Shown here piece by piece: positions 53,051 to 63,243 of a stretch of 64,000 nt of DNA. Origin of the DNA: Cryomorphaceae bacterium (GTDB taxonomy: Bacteria > Bacteroidota > Bacteroidia > Flavobacteriales_D > Sanyastnellaceae); NCBI GenBank assembly GCA_016124575.1, contig WGNM01000004.1, forward strand, positions 32,080-96,079, given 5' to 3'. A model generated the notes under the pieces. That model was not told where the DNA came from. It made no database searches and saw only the letters and a list, made by a program, of their open reading frames with translations. Position 1 is the stretch's first letter. Every line of letters begins with the position of its first letter. The position numbers and the translations under genes were made by a program.

Positions 53051-56000
53051 TTAAGCTTCCTGATCTTCTGTATTGCGCACCTTCGCCATGTAATAGATGT
53101 TCGGTTGAACACCTACTTCTTCCAAAGCGTGGTAAGCGCGATTGTTTTGTGAAATTCCACGTACGTTCGACTTGTTGTCGTTCAAGTCTCCGAAAGTGAT
53201 TGCATGTGTTGGACAAGCCTCAGAGCATGCACTAACAACAGCTCCATCAGCTACTGGAGTGCCAGCTTTCTTGGCATCAAGTTTTCCTGTTTGGATACGT
53301 TGAACACACATACTGCACTTCTCCATTACCCCACGAGCACGAACCGTTACATCCGGGTTCAATACCATGCGGCTCAAGCTATCTTGAGATGGGTTGAAGT
53401 TTTTGAACTTATCATAGCCCATGTAGTTGAACCAGTTGAAACGGCGCACTTTGTACGGACAATTGTTCGCACAGTAGCGGGTACCAATACAACGGTTGTA
53501 CGTCATTTGGTTCAGACCTTCATTGCTGTGTGTAGTAGCGAGTACCGGACAAACTGTTTCACACGGAGCGTGGTTACAGTGTTGGCACATCATCGGCATG
53601 TGCACAGTCTGCGGATTTGCAGATGGATGCTCCATACGTCCGTAAGTATCGATTGCTCCCAAACCTTCTTCTTCACCACGTTCCAATGAGTAATCAGAAC
53701 TGTAGAAGCGGTCGATACGCATCCAGTGCATGTCTCGGTGACGAAGTACTTCGTCTTTACCTACAACAGGCACGTTATTTTCAATGTGACATGCTGTAAT
53801 ACATGAACCACAACCGATACAAGAAGAAAGGTCGATGGTCATACCCCAGCGGTGACCCACCCCTTCAACAGGGTGTTCATGCCACAAATCGAAATCACTG
53901 ATTGGTTTTTTGTCTTGCGCATTGATCACACCATCTCCGTTCACATCTTCGTGCACTGCAAGTCCGTGTGCCATGTTCCATGACGCCTTACCTTTTGGCT
54001 TATCTGCTTCAGCTTTGAACGCTGAGTAGCTAGTCTCCTTCACAACAGAGTCACGACCCATGTAGGTGTGGTGCATCTGTGTGCAAGCCAATGGATATGT
54101 GCCCTCTGCAGCAACTACTTCAACGCTGAAGTTTGCATACACAGGAGTTCCATTTTGAACCGTTGTCATTGGGAAGACATTCTTTCCGATTGGAACGAAC
54201 AATCCATCTTCACCAACGATGTGTTCACCGTTCTCTTTCGTTTGGAAGGCAGCACGACCGATATTCTCGTTTCCTGCTCCTCGTCCGTACCCCAATGCGA
54301 TACCCACCGTACCTGGCTTTTGACCTGGTTGTGGATAAGCTGGAAGGATCACCTCCATACCATTCGCAGTAACCTTCACCAAAGACGCATGGTCACGTTG
54401 CGCCAAGTATGTATTGAGGTTCATGCTTTCCATGTCGCTCTGCGCCATGGTCACATAGTTATCCCACGTTACCTTCGTTACCGGATCTGGTAGCTCTTGC
54501 AACCACGGATTCGCCGCTTGGCTTCCGTTTCCGATACCTGCCTTTAGGTAAGTAGCAAGCTCGAATGACCCACCTTTAATAGCAGTAACCGCTGCAATTG
54601 CACCAGCAACATCCAACGCAGGCGCTGAAACTTCAGCCTCCATTTCTGCTGGAGCTTCAGCAACAGCCTTCATCATGCAACCATTGTGCACAGCAGCATT
54701 CCATGACTGGTCGGTATTCATCATATCTGCGGTGTACCCAGCATTGTGGGTTTGACGCAAGTACGTGTAATAATCAGCAGCATTTCCACACCACTTCAAA
54801 AGAGAAGTCTGCGCTTGACGTGTGTTGAACAAAGGAGTGATCGCAGGTTGAACCAAGTCAACGCGACCCTCTACCATGCTCAAATCGTTCCAAGACTCGA
54901 GGTAGTGGTTATCTGGACAACAGAAGTCGCACAGAGAAGCTGTTTCGTCGGCCACAAGGTTAAAAGAAACCTTCGTTGCTACTTTCGACATTGCATCGCG
55001 CAAGTCTGGAGCATTGTGGTATGAGTAAACAGGGTTTGTACCGTAGAATATTACTGCATCTACAGCACCAGATTTCATATCGTTTACCAACTTCGCAAAT
55101 GCGCGGTCATCGCCAGCAAAAGCGCGAAGTGGATTTTTAATATCGATTGTATTTCCGTAGCTATCGAGTGACATGTTGATTGCATTCACAATCATTTGGA
55201 CATTCACATCGTTGCTGCCAGCAACCACAAGAGCATTTCCCTTGTTTGCTTTTAGCGCAGCTACTGCTTTCACCAATGCACCCTCTTCAACACCTTCTAC
55301 ACCAGCGTTTCCACCGTTTAGGCGATCAAGAATAGCCGCGGCTAGTTTACCTTCTTGAGAAGGAGATATCATGTAACGTGCATCAGCATTGGTTCCTGTA
55401 ACAGACATAGCTGATTCGAACTGGAAGTGCTTCGACATCCATGCACCTTCTGGTCGACGACCTTTGGCATAGTCAGCAGCAAACACGTTTCCAGTTAACC
55501 ACGTTGAAAGGAAGTCGGCAGCGATACTTACGATCACCTTCGCCTTATCAAAATGGTACATTGGAATAGCTGCTTTACCGAAAGCATTCTGGTTGGCATC
55601 GCGCATACCTTGGTAGCTGATGGCCTCGTATTGGACATGATCCGCGTTGTAGCGTGCCTTGAACTCGTTGATTGCGCGGGTTGTTGACGGACTGATAACA
55701 GAACCAGAAACGATAGCGACACGTTTCGCAGCAGACAAAGCCGCCATGATTTTCTCGTCTACCGTGTTCCAATCAGACGCCGATTTTCCAATCATTGGAG
55801 ACTGGATGCGCGCTGAATCGTATAAACCAAGAACAGAACTGTTGATGCGTGCGTTTAGCACACCACCACCAAATCCGTATTCTTTATTTCCTTTAATAAA
55901 AATCGGACGACCTTCACGGGTCTTCACCAAAACACTTCCGAAATCTTGTCCGTCGAAATATGTGCTCGCATAATAATTCGCGATACCTGGAGTAATTTCT

Positions 56001-56251
56001 TCAGGCTTGTTCACATAAGGAATCGACTTCACAACTGGAGTTTCGCAAGCCGCCAGCGTTGCCGCGGTGATGCTGAATCCCATAAATTTCAGGAAGTCAC
56101 GACGACCTGTATTGGTTTCTTTCAAACGCTCATCGCCTAGAAATTCATCTACGCTTTGTTGACCTTGAAATTCAACAGCCAAAGCTTCTTTATAAGCTTC
56201 AGTCTTATTCAGTTCATCAAGACCTGACCAATATCGTTTATTCTCTGCCAT
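53051..56251 (-). CDS. actB: Alternative complex III subunit ActB (molybdopterin-oxidoreductase-like iron-sulfur protein)
   Basis: A 1,066-residue periplasmic subunit. It carries a twin-arginine-type signal not at the extreme N-terminus (TGRRDFLKFMGFSITAA, about residues 50-66), directly followed by a lipobox-like LAAC, suggesting a Tat-exported lipoprotein. An N-terminal part resembles molybdopterin oxidoreductases but, in this family, lacks the cofactor. The C-terminal ferredoxin domain has Cys clusters CIGCGSCITACHIENN, CQHCNHAPCETVCPV, CIGTRYCANNCPYKVRR and CSMCVQRIQTG. Electrons pass from quinol to the hemes of ActA. An Ala/Glu-rich segment at about 540-555 is probably a linker. Confidence 0.96.
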   Translation of the reverse strand: MAENKRYWSGLDELNKTEAYKEALAVEFQGQQSVDEFLGDERLKETNTGRRDFLKFMGFSITAATLAACETPVVKSIPYVNKPEEITPGIANYYASTYFDGQDFGSVLVKTREGRPIFIKGNKEYGFGGGVLNARINSSVLGLYDSARIQSPMIGKSASDWNTVDEKIMAALSAAKRVAIVSGSVISPSTTRAINEFKARYNADHVQYEAISYQGMRDANQNAFGKAAIPMYHFDKAKVIVSIAADFLSTWLTGNVFAADYAKGRRPEGAWMSKHFQFESAMSVTGTNADARYMISPSQEGKLAAAILDRLNGGNAGVEGVEEGALVKAVAALKANKGNALVVAGSNDVNVQMIVNAINMSLDSYGNTIDIKNPLRAFAGDDRAFAKLVNDMKSGAVDAVIFYGTNPVYSYHNAPDLRDAMSKVATKVSFNLVADETASLCDFCCPDNHYLESWNDLSMVEGRVDLVQPAITPLFNTRQAQTSLLKWCGNAADYYTYLRQTHNAGYTADMMNTDQSWNAAVHNGCMMKAVAEAPAEMEAEVSAPALDVAGAIAAVTAIKGGSFELATYLKAGIGNGSQAANPWLQELPDPVTKVTWDNYVTMAQSDMESMNLNTYLAQRDHASLVKVTANGMEVILPAYPQPGQKPGTVGIALGYGRGAGNENIGRAAFQTKENGEHIVGEDGLFVPIGKNVFPMTTVQNGTPVYANFSVEVVAAEGTYPLACTQMHHTYMGRDSVVKETSYSAFKAEADKPKGKASWNMAHGLAVHEDVNGDGVINAQDKKPISDFDLWHEHPVEGVGHRWGMTIDLSSCIGCGSCITACHIENNVPVVGKDEVLRHRDMHWMRIDRFYSSDYSLERGEEEGLGAIDTYGRMEHPSANPQTVHMPMMCQHCNHAPCETVCPVLATTHSNEGLNQMTYNRCIGTRYCANNCPYKVRRFNWFNYMGYDKFKNFNPSQDSLSRMVLNPDVTVRARGVMEKCSMCVQRIQTGKLDAKKAGTPVADGAVVSACSEACPTHAITFGDLNDNKSNVRGISQNNRAYHALEEVGVQPNIYYMAKVRNTEDQEA

Positions 56252-56269
56252 GCTAATTAGCTTACAATA

Positions 56270-57643
56270 TTAATAGTGGCACTTAGAGCATTCCCAGCCC
56301 CCAAGTTCCTTGACAGTCACTTTATCGTCTCCGAGGTAGTTACGCAGTTCCTCGTTTCCGCGGATCTCTTTTTTCAAGCGGTTGTGAATTTCTTCGTAGT
56401 AGCCACTCTTAGTAAGATCAACTTCAGCCTTGTTGTGACATTCGATACACCACCCCATGGTAAGGGTAGGCTTCGACAACTGGATTAGCGTCGGATAGTC
56501 GTCGATCAACGCATTGATCTCTTCTACTGGCGCGATACGTCCAACTGTGAATTTCGCAACATCTCCGTGACAGTTTTGACACTCCAAACCTCCAACAGCA
56601 ACGTGCTGTGAGTGGTTAAAGTAAACGTGATCTGGAAGGTTGTGCACTTTTGTCCAAGCAATAGGCTTCTCTTCGTAATTTTCTATGTATTGTCCAGAAG
56701 TAGGGTCAAAACCGATAGCATCGTAAATCTTTCCGATCTCTTTCTCACCCCAGCGTTTTCCGTTCTTGATTCCTTTGTGACAGTTCATACAAACGTTCGT
56801 AGAAGGAATTCCAGCGTGTTTCGATTTTGAAGCACTGCTGTGACAGTATTGACAATCGACTTCGTTCTCACAAACGTGAATGCTGTGCCAGAATTGGATT
56901 GGTTGTTCAGGGCGGTAGCCCTCGTAAACACCGACATCCATAGCACTTTGGTAACCAACAACAGCTACGTAAGCCACGACAAACAACCCGATGAGTGATA
57001 CAAACACCAAGTTCTTCCATGCCCAAGCGCGAATCTGCATTCCGTAAGAAATAGGCGCCAAACGCTCACCACCTTCAGACTCACGCATAGCGTTATTCAG
57101 AGAGAAGCGGACGTTGCTAGCAGATACAGCTATTATTAGGAAAAGGACAAATAGAATAATGAACCAAATGGTTGCTGAACTATTTGAAGAGCCTTGATCG
57201 AGGTCATCGATTGTCGGACAAGCATCCCCTGTATCAACAACTTCCGTTTTTCCTGGAGGGTTTTGAACATATGCCATGATATCGGCAATGTCGGCCTCAG
57301 AAACTGCTTGAGCAGCCATCCAACCGAAAGTTGGGACATAACGCTCAACGAGAGACTTGATGTAAGGGTCGCCAGAGGCAGCAGCAGCTTGTGGATTCTG
57401 TATCCACTGAACGAGAAGCTCTTCGCTCGCACTCCAACGTTCTGCAATGCCGCCTAAGCCAGGGGCTGCCAAAACTTCTTTGTTGATTTTGTGGCAAGAT
57501 GCGCAGTTCGCATTGAAAAGTTGCTCCCCTTTAACTGGGTCACCACCTTCCCACACCCCCGCAGTTGCAGAGGAAACAAAGCCTAGAAACAAGCATATAA
57601 TCAAGCTCCGATACCAAGATGGTCCAAAAGAATGTCGGTTCAT
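56270..57643 (-). CDS. actA: Alternative complex III subunit ActA (multiheme cytochrome c)
   Basis: A 457-residue protein. After a signal segment (residues 12-30) an N-terminal class I cytochrome c domain carries CASCHK. One membrane helix (about 155-175) and another near 220-240 follow. Five more CxxCH motifs then appear: CQYCHS, CMNCHK, CQNCHG, CIECHN and the terminal CSKCHY at the very end. Five hemes in the C-terminal domain plus an extra monoheme domain is the arrangement seen in Flavobacterium alternative complex III. The start at 57643 is chosen because an in-frame start at 57685 would lie in the predicted -7 box. Confidence 0.94.
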   Translation of the reverse strand: MNRHSFGPSWYRSLIICLFLGFVSSATAGVWEGGDPVKGEQLFNANCASCHKINKEVLAAPGLGGIAERWSASEELLVQWIQNPQAAAASGDPYIKSLVERYVPTFGWMAAQAVSEADIADIMAYVQNPPGKTEVVDTGDACPTIDDLDQGSSNSSATIWFIILFVLFLIIAVSASNVRFSLNNAMRESEGGERLAPISYGMQIRAWAWKNLVFVSLIGLFVVAYVAVVGYQSAMDVGVYEGYRPEQPIQFWHSIHVCENEVDCQYCHSSASKSKHAGIPSTNVCMNCHKGIKNGKRWGEKEIGKIYDAIGFDPTSGQYIENYEEKPIAWTKVHNLPDHVYFNHSQHVAVGGLECQNCHGDVAKFTVGRIAPVEEINALIDDYPTLIQLSKPTLTMGWCIECHNKAEVDLTKSGYYEEIHNRLKKEIRGNEELRNYLGDDKVTVKELGGWECSKCHY

Positions 57644-57682
57644 TGTGTGTCTTTTTCTAATCAGAATGCACATTATCGCGGG

Positions 57683-57690
57683 CAAATTTA
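57683..57690 (-). promoter_or_regulatory. Predicted -7 box of the act-cta-ruvB-queG operon (TAAATTTG)
   Basis: On the minus strand TAAATTTG followed by CCC, a full match, about 40 nt upstream of the actA ATG at 57643. No TTG occurs at 17-23 nt spacing. No other strong promoter-like box was noticed within the short gaps of the downstream operon. Confidence 0.55.
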
Positions 57691-57885
57691 GCCTAAATTA
57701 ACAACCGAAACAGGGTGGAAATACAATTTTGTGATTCTCTTTTATAATTTAAAATCGTTCTAAATTATGATTTTGTCGGTTCACAACTAGCGAACACTCT
57801 CTTGGCATTTCAGTTTCAATGGTTTGCGAAAAGTGCATTGTTAAACAACAAATACAGGTGGCACAGAAAATGCATAGAAATCGTC

Positions 57886-57893
57886 TAAATTTG
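57886..57893 (+). promoter_or_regulatory. Predicted -7 box of the SPOR-domain gene (TAAATTTG)
   Basis: TAAATTTG ends 8 nt before the ATG at 57902, predicting a very short leader. It is the same octamer as the divergent act operon box. The 57691-57885 stretch between them shows no other feature. Confidence 0.55.
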
Positions 57894-57901
57894 TCGCCAA
57901 T

Positions 57902-58462
57902 ATGAGCACAAAAACACATTTGATCCGCATTTCTTTTTTGGCATTGGCCATGACAACCTCCATGATTGGAACTTCACAAGAACAAACCTGGTGGGAGAAG
58001 ATGTTTCGCAAAGAAAAAGTTGAAGAGATGAAAGGCGGCACGGAGGAAGAACCTGTAAAAGTGCAGGTACCGCAAGACACTATGAAAGAAAAGCCTGTAG
58101 TATCTGTCCCCCAGCCAATTGTTACAAATGGTGAAGGATTGATCATTGTTCATACTCCAGCGAAATTGAATCGGCTCGATAGTTTGCATCGAGCAGATCC
58201 TCCTAAACTGGATGGATATCGGGTTCAGATCTATTTTGGGGACTTATCAGAGGCGCGCGGACGTAGATCTGCATTTTTATCTTCACACAAAGATATGCCA
58301 TGTTATATGGTACAAAATCCGCCCAATTTCGCTGTCCAAGTCGGTGATTTTAGAGATCAGCTTGAGGCATATCGACACCTCCAACAATTGAAGTCTTCTT
58401 ATCCGGGAGCAATTGTGGTTTCTTCGGAAATAGAAATGCCCAGAATTTCATCTGGGCATTGA
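57902..58462 (+). CDS. SPOR-domain exported protein
   Basis: A 186-residue protein with a signal peptide (about residues 1-26, ending in IGTSQ). A charged, Lys/Glu-rich linker (FRKEKVEEMKGGTEEEPVKV) leads to a C-terminal SPOR domain (about 110-180: YRVQIYFGDLSEARGRRSAFL, then FAVQVGDFRDQLEAYRHLQQLK). SPOR domains bind denuded peptidoglycan at division sites or other remodelled wall. The short variant without a membrane anchor is common in Bacteroidota. The last codons form part of a hairpin shared with the convergent infB operon. Confidence 0.88.
   Translation: MSTKTHLIRISFLALAMTTSMIGTSQEQTWWEKMFRKEKVEEMKGGTEEEPVKVQVPQDTMKEKPVVSVPQPIVTNGEGLIIVHTPAKLNRLDSLHRADPPKLDGYRVQIYFGDLSEARGRRSAFLSSHKDMPCYMVQNPPNFAVQVGDFRDQLEAYRHLQQLKSSYPGAIVVSSEIEMPRISSGH
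58435..58460. terminator. Bidirectional hairpin between the SPOR gene and infB
   Basis: A perfect 10-bp stem, AATGCCCAGA / TCTGGGCATT (58435-58444 and 58451-58460), has a 6-nt loop and lies within the last codons of the SPOR gene. Minus-strand continuation is TCTATTTCC, so it may end the rimP-nusA-infB transcript. The T-run is poor on both strands. Confidence 0.45.
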
Positions 58463-58484
58463 TTCTATGTCTGTTAACTCTTGA

Positions 58485-61400
58485 TTAGAGTTTCTGTTTC
58501 ACTTCTACCTCTTCGAATCCTTCGATGTGGTCACCAACTTTAATGTCGTTGAACTTATCTACGTTCAAACCACATTCATAGCCACGAGCAACTTCTTTCA
58601 CATCGTCTTTGAATCGCTTCAAAGATCCAAGGTTTCCAGTAAAGATTACGATGCCATCGCGGATAACGCGGACCTTGTTGTTTCGAGATATTTTTCCATC
58701 GAGAATGAATCCACCAGCGATGGTTCCCACCTTCGATATTTTGAACACCTCGCGAATTTCCGCGGTACCCGTAACTTGCTCTTCAATTTTGGTTGAAAGC
58801 ATTCCTTCCATGGCTTCTTTAACTTCTTCCATGGCGTGGTAGATAACCGAGTACAGGCGGATTTGAATTTCTTCAGATTCAGCGAGTTTTCTAGCATTTG
58901 CTGACGGACGAACCTGGAAGCCGATGATGATCGCATCTGATGCAGATGCCAGCAACACGTCGGATTCGGAGATTTGACCAACCGCTTTGTGGATGATGTT
59001 GACCTGAATTTTCTCTGTCGACAACTTCTGCAATGCATCGCTAAGCGCCTCGATAGATCCATCAACGTCACCTTTAACAATGAGGTTGAGTTCTTTAAAC
59101 TCCCCGATTGCTATACGACGTCCAATTTCTTCAATTGTGATGTGACGTTGTGTACGAACACCTTGTTCACGTTGCAGTTGCTGACGTTTGGTTGCAATGG
59201 TTCTAGCTTCTTTTTCATCTTCGAAGACGTGGAATTTATCGCCTGCGCTAGGTGCACCGCTCATTCCGAGTACAGAAACTGGCATTGATGGGCCAGCTTC
59301 ATCCACTCTTTGTCCACGTTCGTTGTACATCGCCTTTACGCGACCAGAGTACTGACCTGCGAGAATAGGATCTCCAACGCGCATGGTTCCTCCTTCAACA
59401 AGCATGGTACAAACATATCCACGTCCTTTGTCGAGAGATGATTCAATCACTGCACCAACAGCGCGTTTGTTCGGGTTTGCTTTCAGTTCGAGAATTTCAG
59501 CTTCGAGCACAACTTTCTCGAGCAAAAGCTCGATGTTCAAGCCCTTCTTCGCAGAGATCTCTTGACATTGGAATTTACCACCCCAGTCTTCAACCAAGAT
59601 ATTCATACCAGCGAGAGCCTCGCGGATGCGATCCGGGTTGGCGCCATCTTTATCAATTTTATTGATCGCGAAGATCATCGGGATACCAGCTGCTTGCGCG
59701 TGGTTAATCGCCTCAATTGTTTGCGGCATTACCGAGTCATCGGCAGCTACCACAATGATGGCCAAATCTGTTACTTGAGCACCACGTGCACGCATCGCTG
59801 TAAACGCTTCGTGACCTGGGGTATCAAGGAAAGTCATTTTCTTACCATTGTCGAGCGTTACGTTGTAAGCTCCAATGTGCTGTGTGATACCACCTGACTC
59901 ACCGGCAATAACATTTGCGCTTCGGATATAATCGAGCAACGATGTTTTACCATGGTCAACGTGACCCATTACAGTAACGATAGGCGGACGTTCTTCGAGT
60001 GTATCTGCGCTATCTTCTTCTTCATGAATGGCTTCTTGCACTTCAGCACTGACGAATTCAGCAGTATAACCGAACTCTTCAGCGATGATTTGGATGGTTT
60101 CCGCATCCAGTCGTTGGTTGATCGAAACCATGATACCTAGCGACATACAAGCAGATATGACATCGTTTACCGGACGGCTCATCATGCGAGCGAGTTCAGA
60201 AACTGTCACATATTCAGTCAACTTCAACACTGTTGACTCTTCTTCGAGACGTATGTTCTCTTCTTCTTGACGAGCGGCAACCGCATCGCGCTTCGCTCTT
60301 CTGAGTTTCGACGATTTCGACTTACCACCGCCACTTAAGCGAGCAAGTGTTTCTTTGATCTCTTTTTGGATCGCTGCGTCGGTTACTTCAGGTTTTTTAT
60401 CTCCTGCAGCCGGACGAGCTGGTCTATTTCTATTCCCTGCTCCTTGTCCACCACCTGGACCGCGATTCTGTCCACCTTGACCTCGGTTCTGACCTCCAGG
60501 CCCACCTTGTCCACCCTGGCCGCCCTGGCCACCTTGTCCTCCTTGTCCACCTTGCGTATTTGGCGTTCCTGGTTGTCCGTCTTTCGCAATACGTTTCCGC
60601 TTGCGTTTCTTCCTCAAATCGTCATCGGAAGATGACGCCACAGGTTGTTTTTTCTTCGGACGTTCAACCGGCAGTTCGATTTTACCAATGACGGTAAGAC
60701 CCGACAATTTTTCAGCTTCAGCGCGCATGATTTGCGGCGGTTCTGGCTGAGCCGGTGGTTCAGGAGTTGGAGGAGGAGTTGCAGCTTTCGGCTCTTCAGC
60801 TTTTGGCTGAGGCTTTGGTTGTTCTTTGGCTACAGGCTTTTCTGGAGCTTTCTCTACCTTCTTCGGCTCTTCAGCTTTTGGCTGAGGCTTCTTTTTCGGG
60901 TTTAGGGCATCCAAATCAACCATGCCAACAACTTTCGGCTGGTTTCTCTTTGGTTCTTCAACAGGAGCTGGCTCTGGTGCTTTAGGTTCAGCAGGTGGAG
61001 CTTGAGCTTCTGGCTCTTTCGGTGTTTCAACTACCTTTTCAGCAACGGGTGCTTTCGGTGCTTCTTCCACCTTCGGTTTTTCAACCTCTTTTTCAGCAAC
61101 AGGCGCTGGCTTCTCAACCTTAGGTTCAGGAGCTGGAGCAGCAGGTGCTTGGGCCTTGTTTACCACGGGCACGTCAGATTTTTGGAATCTCGAAAGATCC
61201 AAATCTTCATCGTCCTCTTCTGGTTTTTCCTTCTCCTTCCGGGTATCGTCTAGTGTGATGCTTTCGCGTTCACTACGAGCCCTTCCGGCGCTTTTCGCCT
61301 TTTCTTTTTGCTTCTTCTCGTCGGCATATTCCTTCATCAAAAGGGAATACACGTCTTGCTCGATCTTGGTATTTGGGTTGCTTTCAACCGCGATACCTTT

Positions 61401-61490
61401 CTTCTCGAGAAACTCAACGATGGTAGAGATACCAACGTTAAACTCAGTAGCAACTTTTTTAAGACGTACAGCCTTGTTTTCTTCAGACAT
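58485..61490 (-). CDS. infB: Translation initiation factor IF-2
   Basis: A 1,001-residue IF-2, the GTPase that places initiator tRNA on the 30S subunit. An N-terminal IF2N-type domain is followed by a long Pro/Lys/Glu-rich region (about 70-290) and a Gly/Gln-rich repeat (about 315-350). A second IF2N domain (about 430-480) precedes the G domain ([12 protein letters not shown] near 515, [20 protein letters not shown]). Domains II-IV close with the fMet-tRNA-binding C2 region. The N-terminal part is unusually low in complexity. It lies 43 nt after nusA in the rimP-nusA-infB operon. Confidence 0.97.
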   Translation of the reverse strand: MSEENKAVRLKKVATEFNVGISTIVEFLEKKGIAVESNPNTKIEQDVYSLLMKEYADEKKQKEKAKSAGRARSERESITLDDTRKEKEKPEEDDEDLDLSRFQKSDVPVVNKAQAPAAPAPEPKVEKPAPVAEKEVEKPKVEEAPKAPVAEKVVETPKEPEAQAPPAEPKAPEPAPVEEPKRNQPKVVGMVDLDALNPKKKPQPKAEEPKKVEKAPEKPVAKEQPKPQPKAEEPKAATPPPTPEPPAQPEPPQIMRAEAEKLSGLTVIGKIELPVERPKKKQPVASSSDDDLRKKRKRKRIAKDGQPGTPNTQGGQGGQGGQGGQGGQGGPGGQNRGQGGQNRGPGGGQGAGNRNRPARPAAGDKKPEVTDAAIQKEIKETLARLSGGGKSKSSKLRRAKRDAVAARQEEENIRLEEESTVLKLTEYVTVSELARMMSRPVNDVISACMSLGIMVSINQRLDAETIQIIAEEFGYTAEFVSAEVQEAIHEEEDSADTLEERPPIVTVMGHVDHGKTSLLDYIRSANVIAGESGGITQHIGAYNVTLDNGKKMTFLDTPGHEAFTAMRARGAQVTDLAIIVVAADDSVMPQTIEAINHAQAAGIPMIFAINKIDKDGANPDRIREALAGMNILVEDWGGKFQCQEISAKKGLNIELLLEKVVLEAEILELKANPNKRAVGAVIESSLDKGRGYVCTMLVEGGTMRVGDPILAGQYSGRVKAMYNERGQRVDEAGPSMPVSVLGMSGAPSAGDKFHVFEDEKEARTIATKRQQLQREQGVRTQRHITIEEIGRRIAIGEFKELNLIVKGDVDGSIEALSDALQKLSTEKIQVNIIHKAVGQISESDVLLASASDAIIIGFQVRPSANARKLAESEEIQIRLYSVIYHAMEEVKEAMEGMLSTKIEEQVTGTAEIREVFKISKVGTIAGGFILDGKISRNNKVRVIRDGIVIFTGNLGSLKRFKDDVKEVARGYECGLNVDKFNDIKVGDHIEGFEEVEVKQKL
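60441..60553 (-). repeat. Low-complexity Gly/Gln-coding repeat within infB
   Basis: Short imperfect repeats of about 9 nt encode GGQ units (GGQGGQGGQ, then [14 protein letters not shown]) in the linker of IF-2. The tract is prone to length change and probably varies between strains. Confidence 0.7.
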
Positions 61491-61533
61491 ACAGTGTCTC
61501 CTCTAAGCTCTTATTTAGAGCTTGAAATTACAA

Positions 61534-62769
61534 TTATTCAAATTCAGACCGCAGGATTCTAACAACCTCTTTAATGGTTTCTACCTCCAAGTCTGTTCTT
61601 TTAGCCAATTCTTCAGGATCGAGTTCAAGCACGCTGCGTGCAGTATCGCATCCGATCGATTTCAAAGCATCGATGATCCAAGCATCGATTTCATCGCTGA
61701 ATTCATCGATTTCAACGTCATCAAGCTCAGCTTCTGATTCGCGGTATACATCAATTTCGTAACCCGTTAACCGACTTGCTAGTTTGATGTTATGTCCGCC
61801 TTTACCAATCGCCAGCGAAACCTGATCTGGTTTCAAGAAGACATCGGCCTTCTTGTTTTCAGCATCTAGGGTAATGCTTGAGATCTTAGCAGGGCTAAGA
61901 GCTCTTGCGATCAACAACTGGTCATTCGACGTGTAGTTGATTACATCGATGTTTTCGTTTTTCAACTCGCGCACAATGCTATGGATACGCGCCCCCTTCA
62001 TACCTACACAAGCACCCACAGGATCAATACGATCATCGTAAGATTCAACAGCTACTTTTGCTCTTTCACCCGGTTCACGAACGATATTTTTGATGGTGAT
62101 TAGTCCATCAAATACCTCAGGCACCTCTTGTTCAAACAAACGCTCCAAAAATTGCGGTGCTGTTCTAGAAAGAATGATACGCGGGGTATTGTTGCGCATA
62201 TCTACTTCAGACACAACGGCGCGCACCGTATCGCCCTTTTTGAAAAAGTCGGAAGGGATTTGATTTGCTTTCGGCAAAACCAACTCATTCTCTTCATCGT
62301 CGATAACAAGGATCTCACGTTTCCAGATTTGGTAAACCTCACCGGCAACGATTTCTCCTACACGCTCTTTGTATTTTTGGTAGATGTGATCTTTTTCAAG
62401 ATCCATAATGCGCGACACCAAGTTTTGGCGAATGGCCAAAACACTGCGTCGGCCGAAATCTTCGATTTTGATTTCTTCTGAAACCTCTTCACCGATTTCA
62501 AAGTCATCTTGGATTTTCAAAGCATCCGACAACGCGATCTCAAGATTCTCATCTTCTAATTCCTCGTCGTCAACGATGTCTCGGTTTCTCCAAATCTCAA
62601 GGTCACCTTTATCTGGGTTTATGATTATGTCAAAATTCTCATCCGTGCCATAGCGCTTGATGATCATCTGGCGGAAGATATCTTCCAGAATCATAAGCAT
62701 GGTCTCACGGTCGATGTTCTTCAACTCCTTAAAATCCGCGAAAGACTCGTTCAGATTCGCAACGTTCAT
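61534..62769 (-). CDS. nusA: Transcription termination/antitermination factor NusA
   Basis: A 411-residue NusA, which binds RNA polymerase and modulates pausing and intrinsic termination. An N-terminal polymerase-binding domain (ESFADFKELKNIDRETML), an S1 domain (about 130-200, GEIVAGEVYQIWKREILV) and two KH domains (DPVGACVGMKGARIHSIV, VSLAIGKGGHNIKLASRLTG) are visible. A final helical segment follows, without E. coli-like acidic repeats, as in most non-gamma bacteria. It lies 6 nt after rimP. It may regulate its own operon through the leader hairpin. Confidence 0.97.
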   Translation of the reverse strand: MNVANLNESFADFKELKNIDRETMLMILEDIFRQMIIKRYGTDENFDIIINPDKGDLEIWRNRDIVDDEELEDENLEIALSDALKIQDDFEIGEEVSEEIKIEDFGRRSVLAIRQNLVSRIMDLEKDHIYQKYKERVGEIVAGEVYQIWKREILVIDDEENELVLPKANQIPSDFFKKGDTVRAVVSEVDMRNNTPRIILSRTAPQFLERLFEQEVPEVFDGLITIKNIVREPGERAKVAVESYDDRIDPVGACVGMKGARIHSIVRELKNENIDVINYTSNDQLLIARALSPAKISSITLDAENKKADVFLKPDQVSLAIGKGGHNIKLASRLTGYEIDVYRESEAELDDVEIDEFSDEIDAWIIDALKSIGCDTARSVLELDPEELAKRTDLEVETIKEVVRILRSEFE

Positions 62770-62775
62770 GTTTCC

Positions 62776-63243
62776 TTATTTAAATGAAATGACCACTTTG
62801 GTCTCTTTTATTTCCTCGTACTTAATATCTCGGCGTTTTTCTACCAGCACCTTCGACTTTCGTCCTTCCACCGCTTCCTTTACTGTCCAATACAAACTCA
62901 CCCCTTCCTCATCTGCTTTTTCGAGCAGTGCTTTGATTTTTTCTCCGTCCAACAGATGCACCGCCACTTCACGTCCGACATTCTTAAAATACTGACGTTT
63001 TACTGCAAGTGGGTGATCAGCTCCTGGGGATGATACTTGAAGCGAATAATCTTCTACTTCACGATCAAATGAGCCCTCAATAAATCGACTCACCTTGACA
63101 CAATCACGGATAGAGATGCCCTCGTCGTTGTCGACAAGCACGCGTATGTCGTTTTGTGTATTGACATCTACTTTCACCACAAACACTGGTGAGCCTTCAA
63201 GCTCGGTGGCGAGCATTCCCTCTATTTGACCCTTTGTGATCAT
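62776..63243 (-). CDS. rimP: Ribosome maturation factor RimP
   Basis: A 155-residue protein needed for 30S subunit assembly. It starts MITKGQIEGMLATELEG at 63243. The characteristic motif DYSLQVSSPGADHPLAVKRQYFKNVGREV occupies the middle (about residues 70-98), with an Sm-like C-terminal domain after it. An open frame continues upstream to 63369 but would pass through the leader hairpin and start before the predicted promoter. It is the first gene of rimP-nusA-infB. Confidence 0.96.
   Translation of the reverse strand: MITKGQIEGMLATELEGSPVFVVKVDVNTQNDIRVLVDNDEGISIRDCVKVSRFIEGSFDREVEDYSLQVSSPGADHPLAVKRQYFKNVGREVAVHLLDGEKIKALLEKADEEGVSLYWTVKEAVEGRKSKVLVEKRRDIKYEEIKETKVVISFK

Noticed and set aside
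60441..60553. Repeat tract in infB as a CRISPR or mobile repeat
   Set aside because: Units are about 9 nt, in frame, and encode GGQ; there are no spacers.
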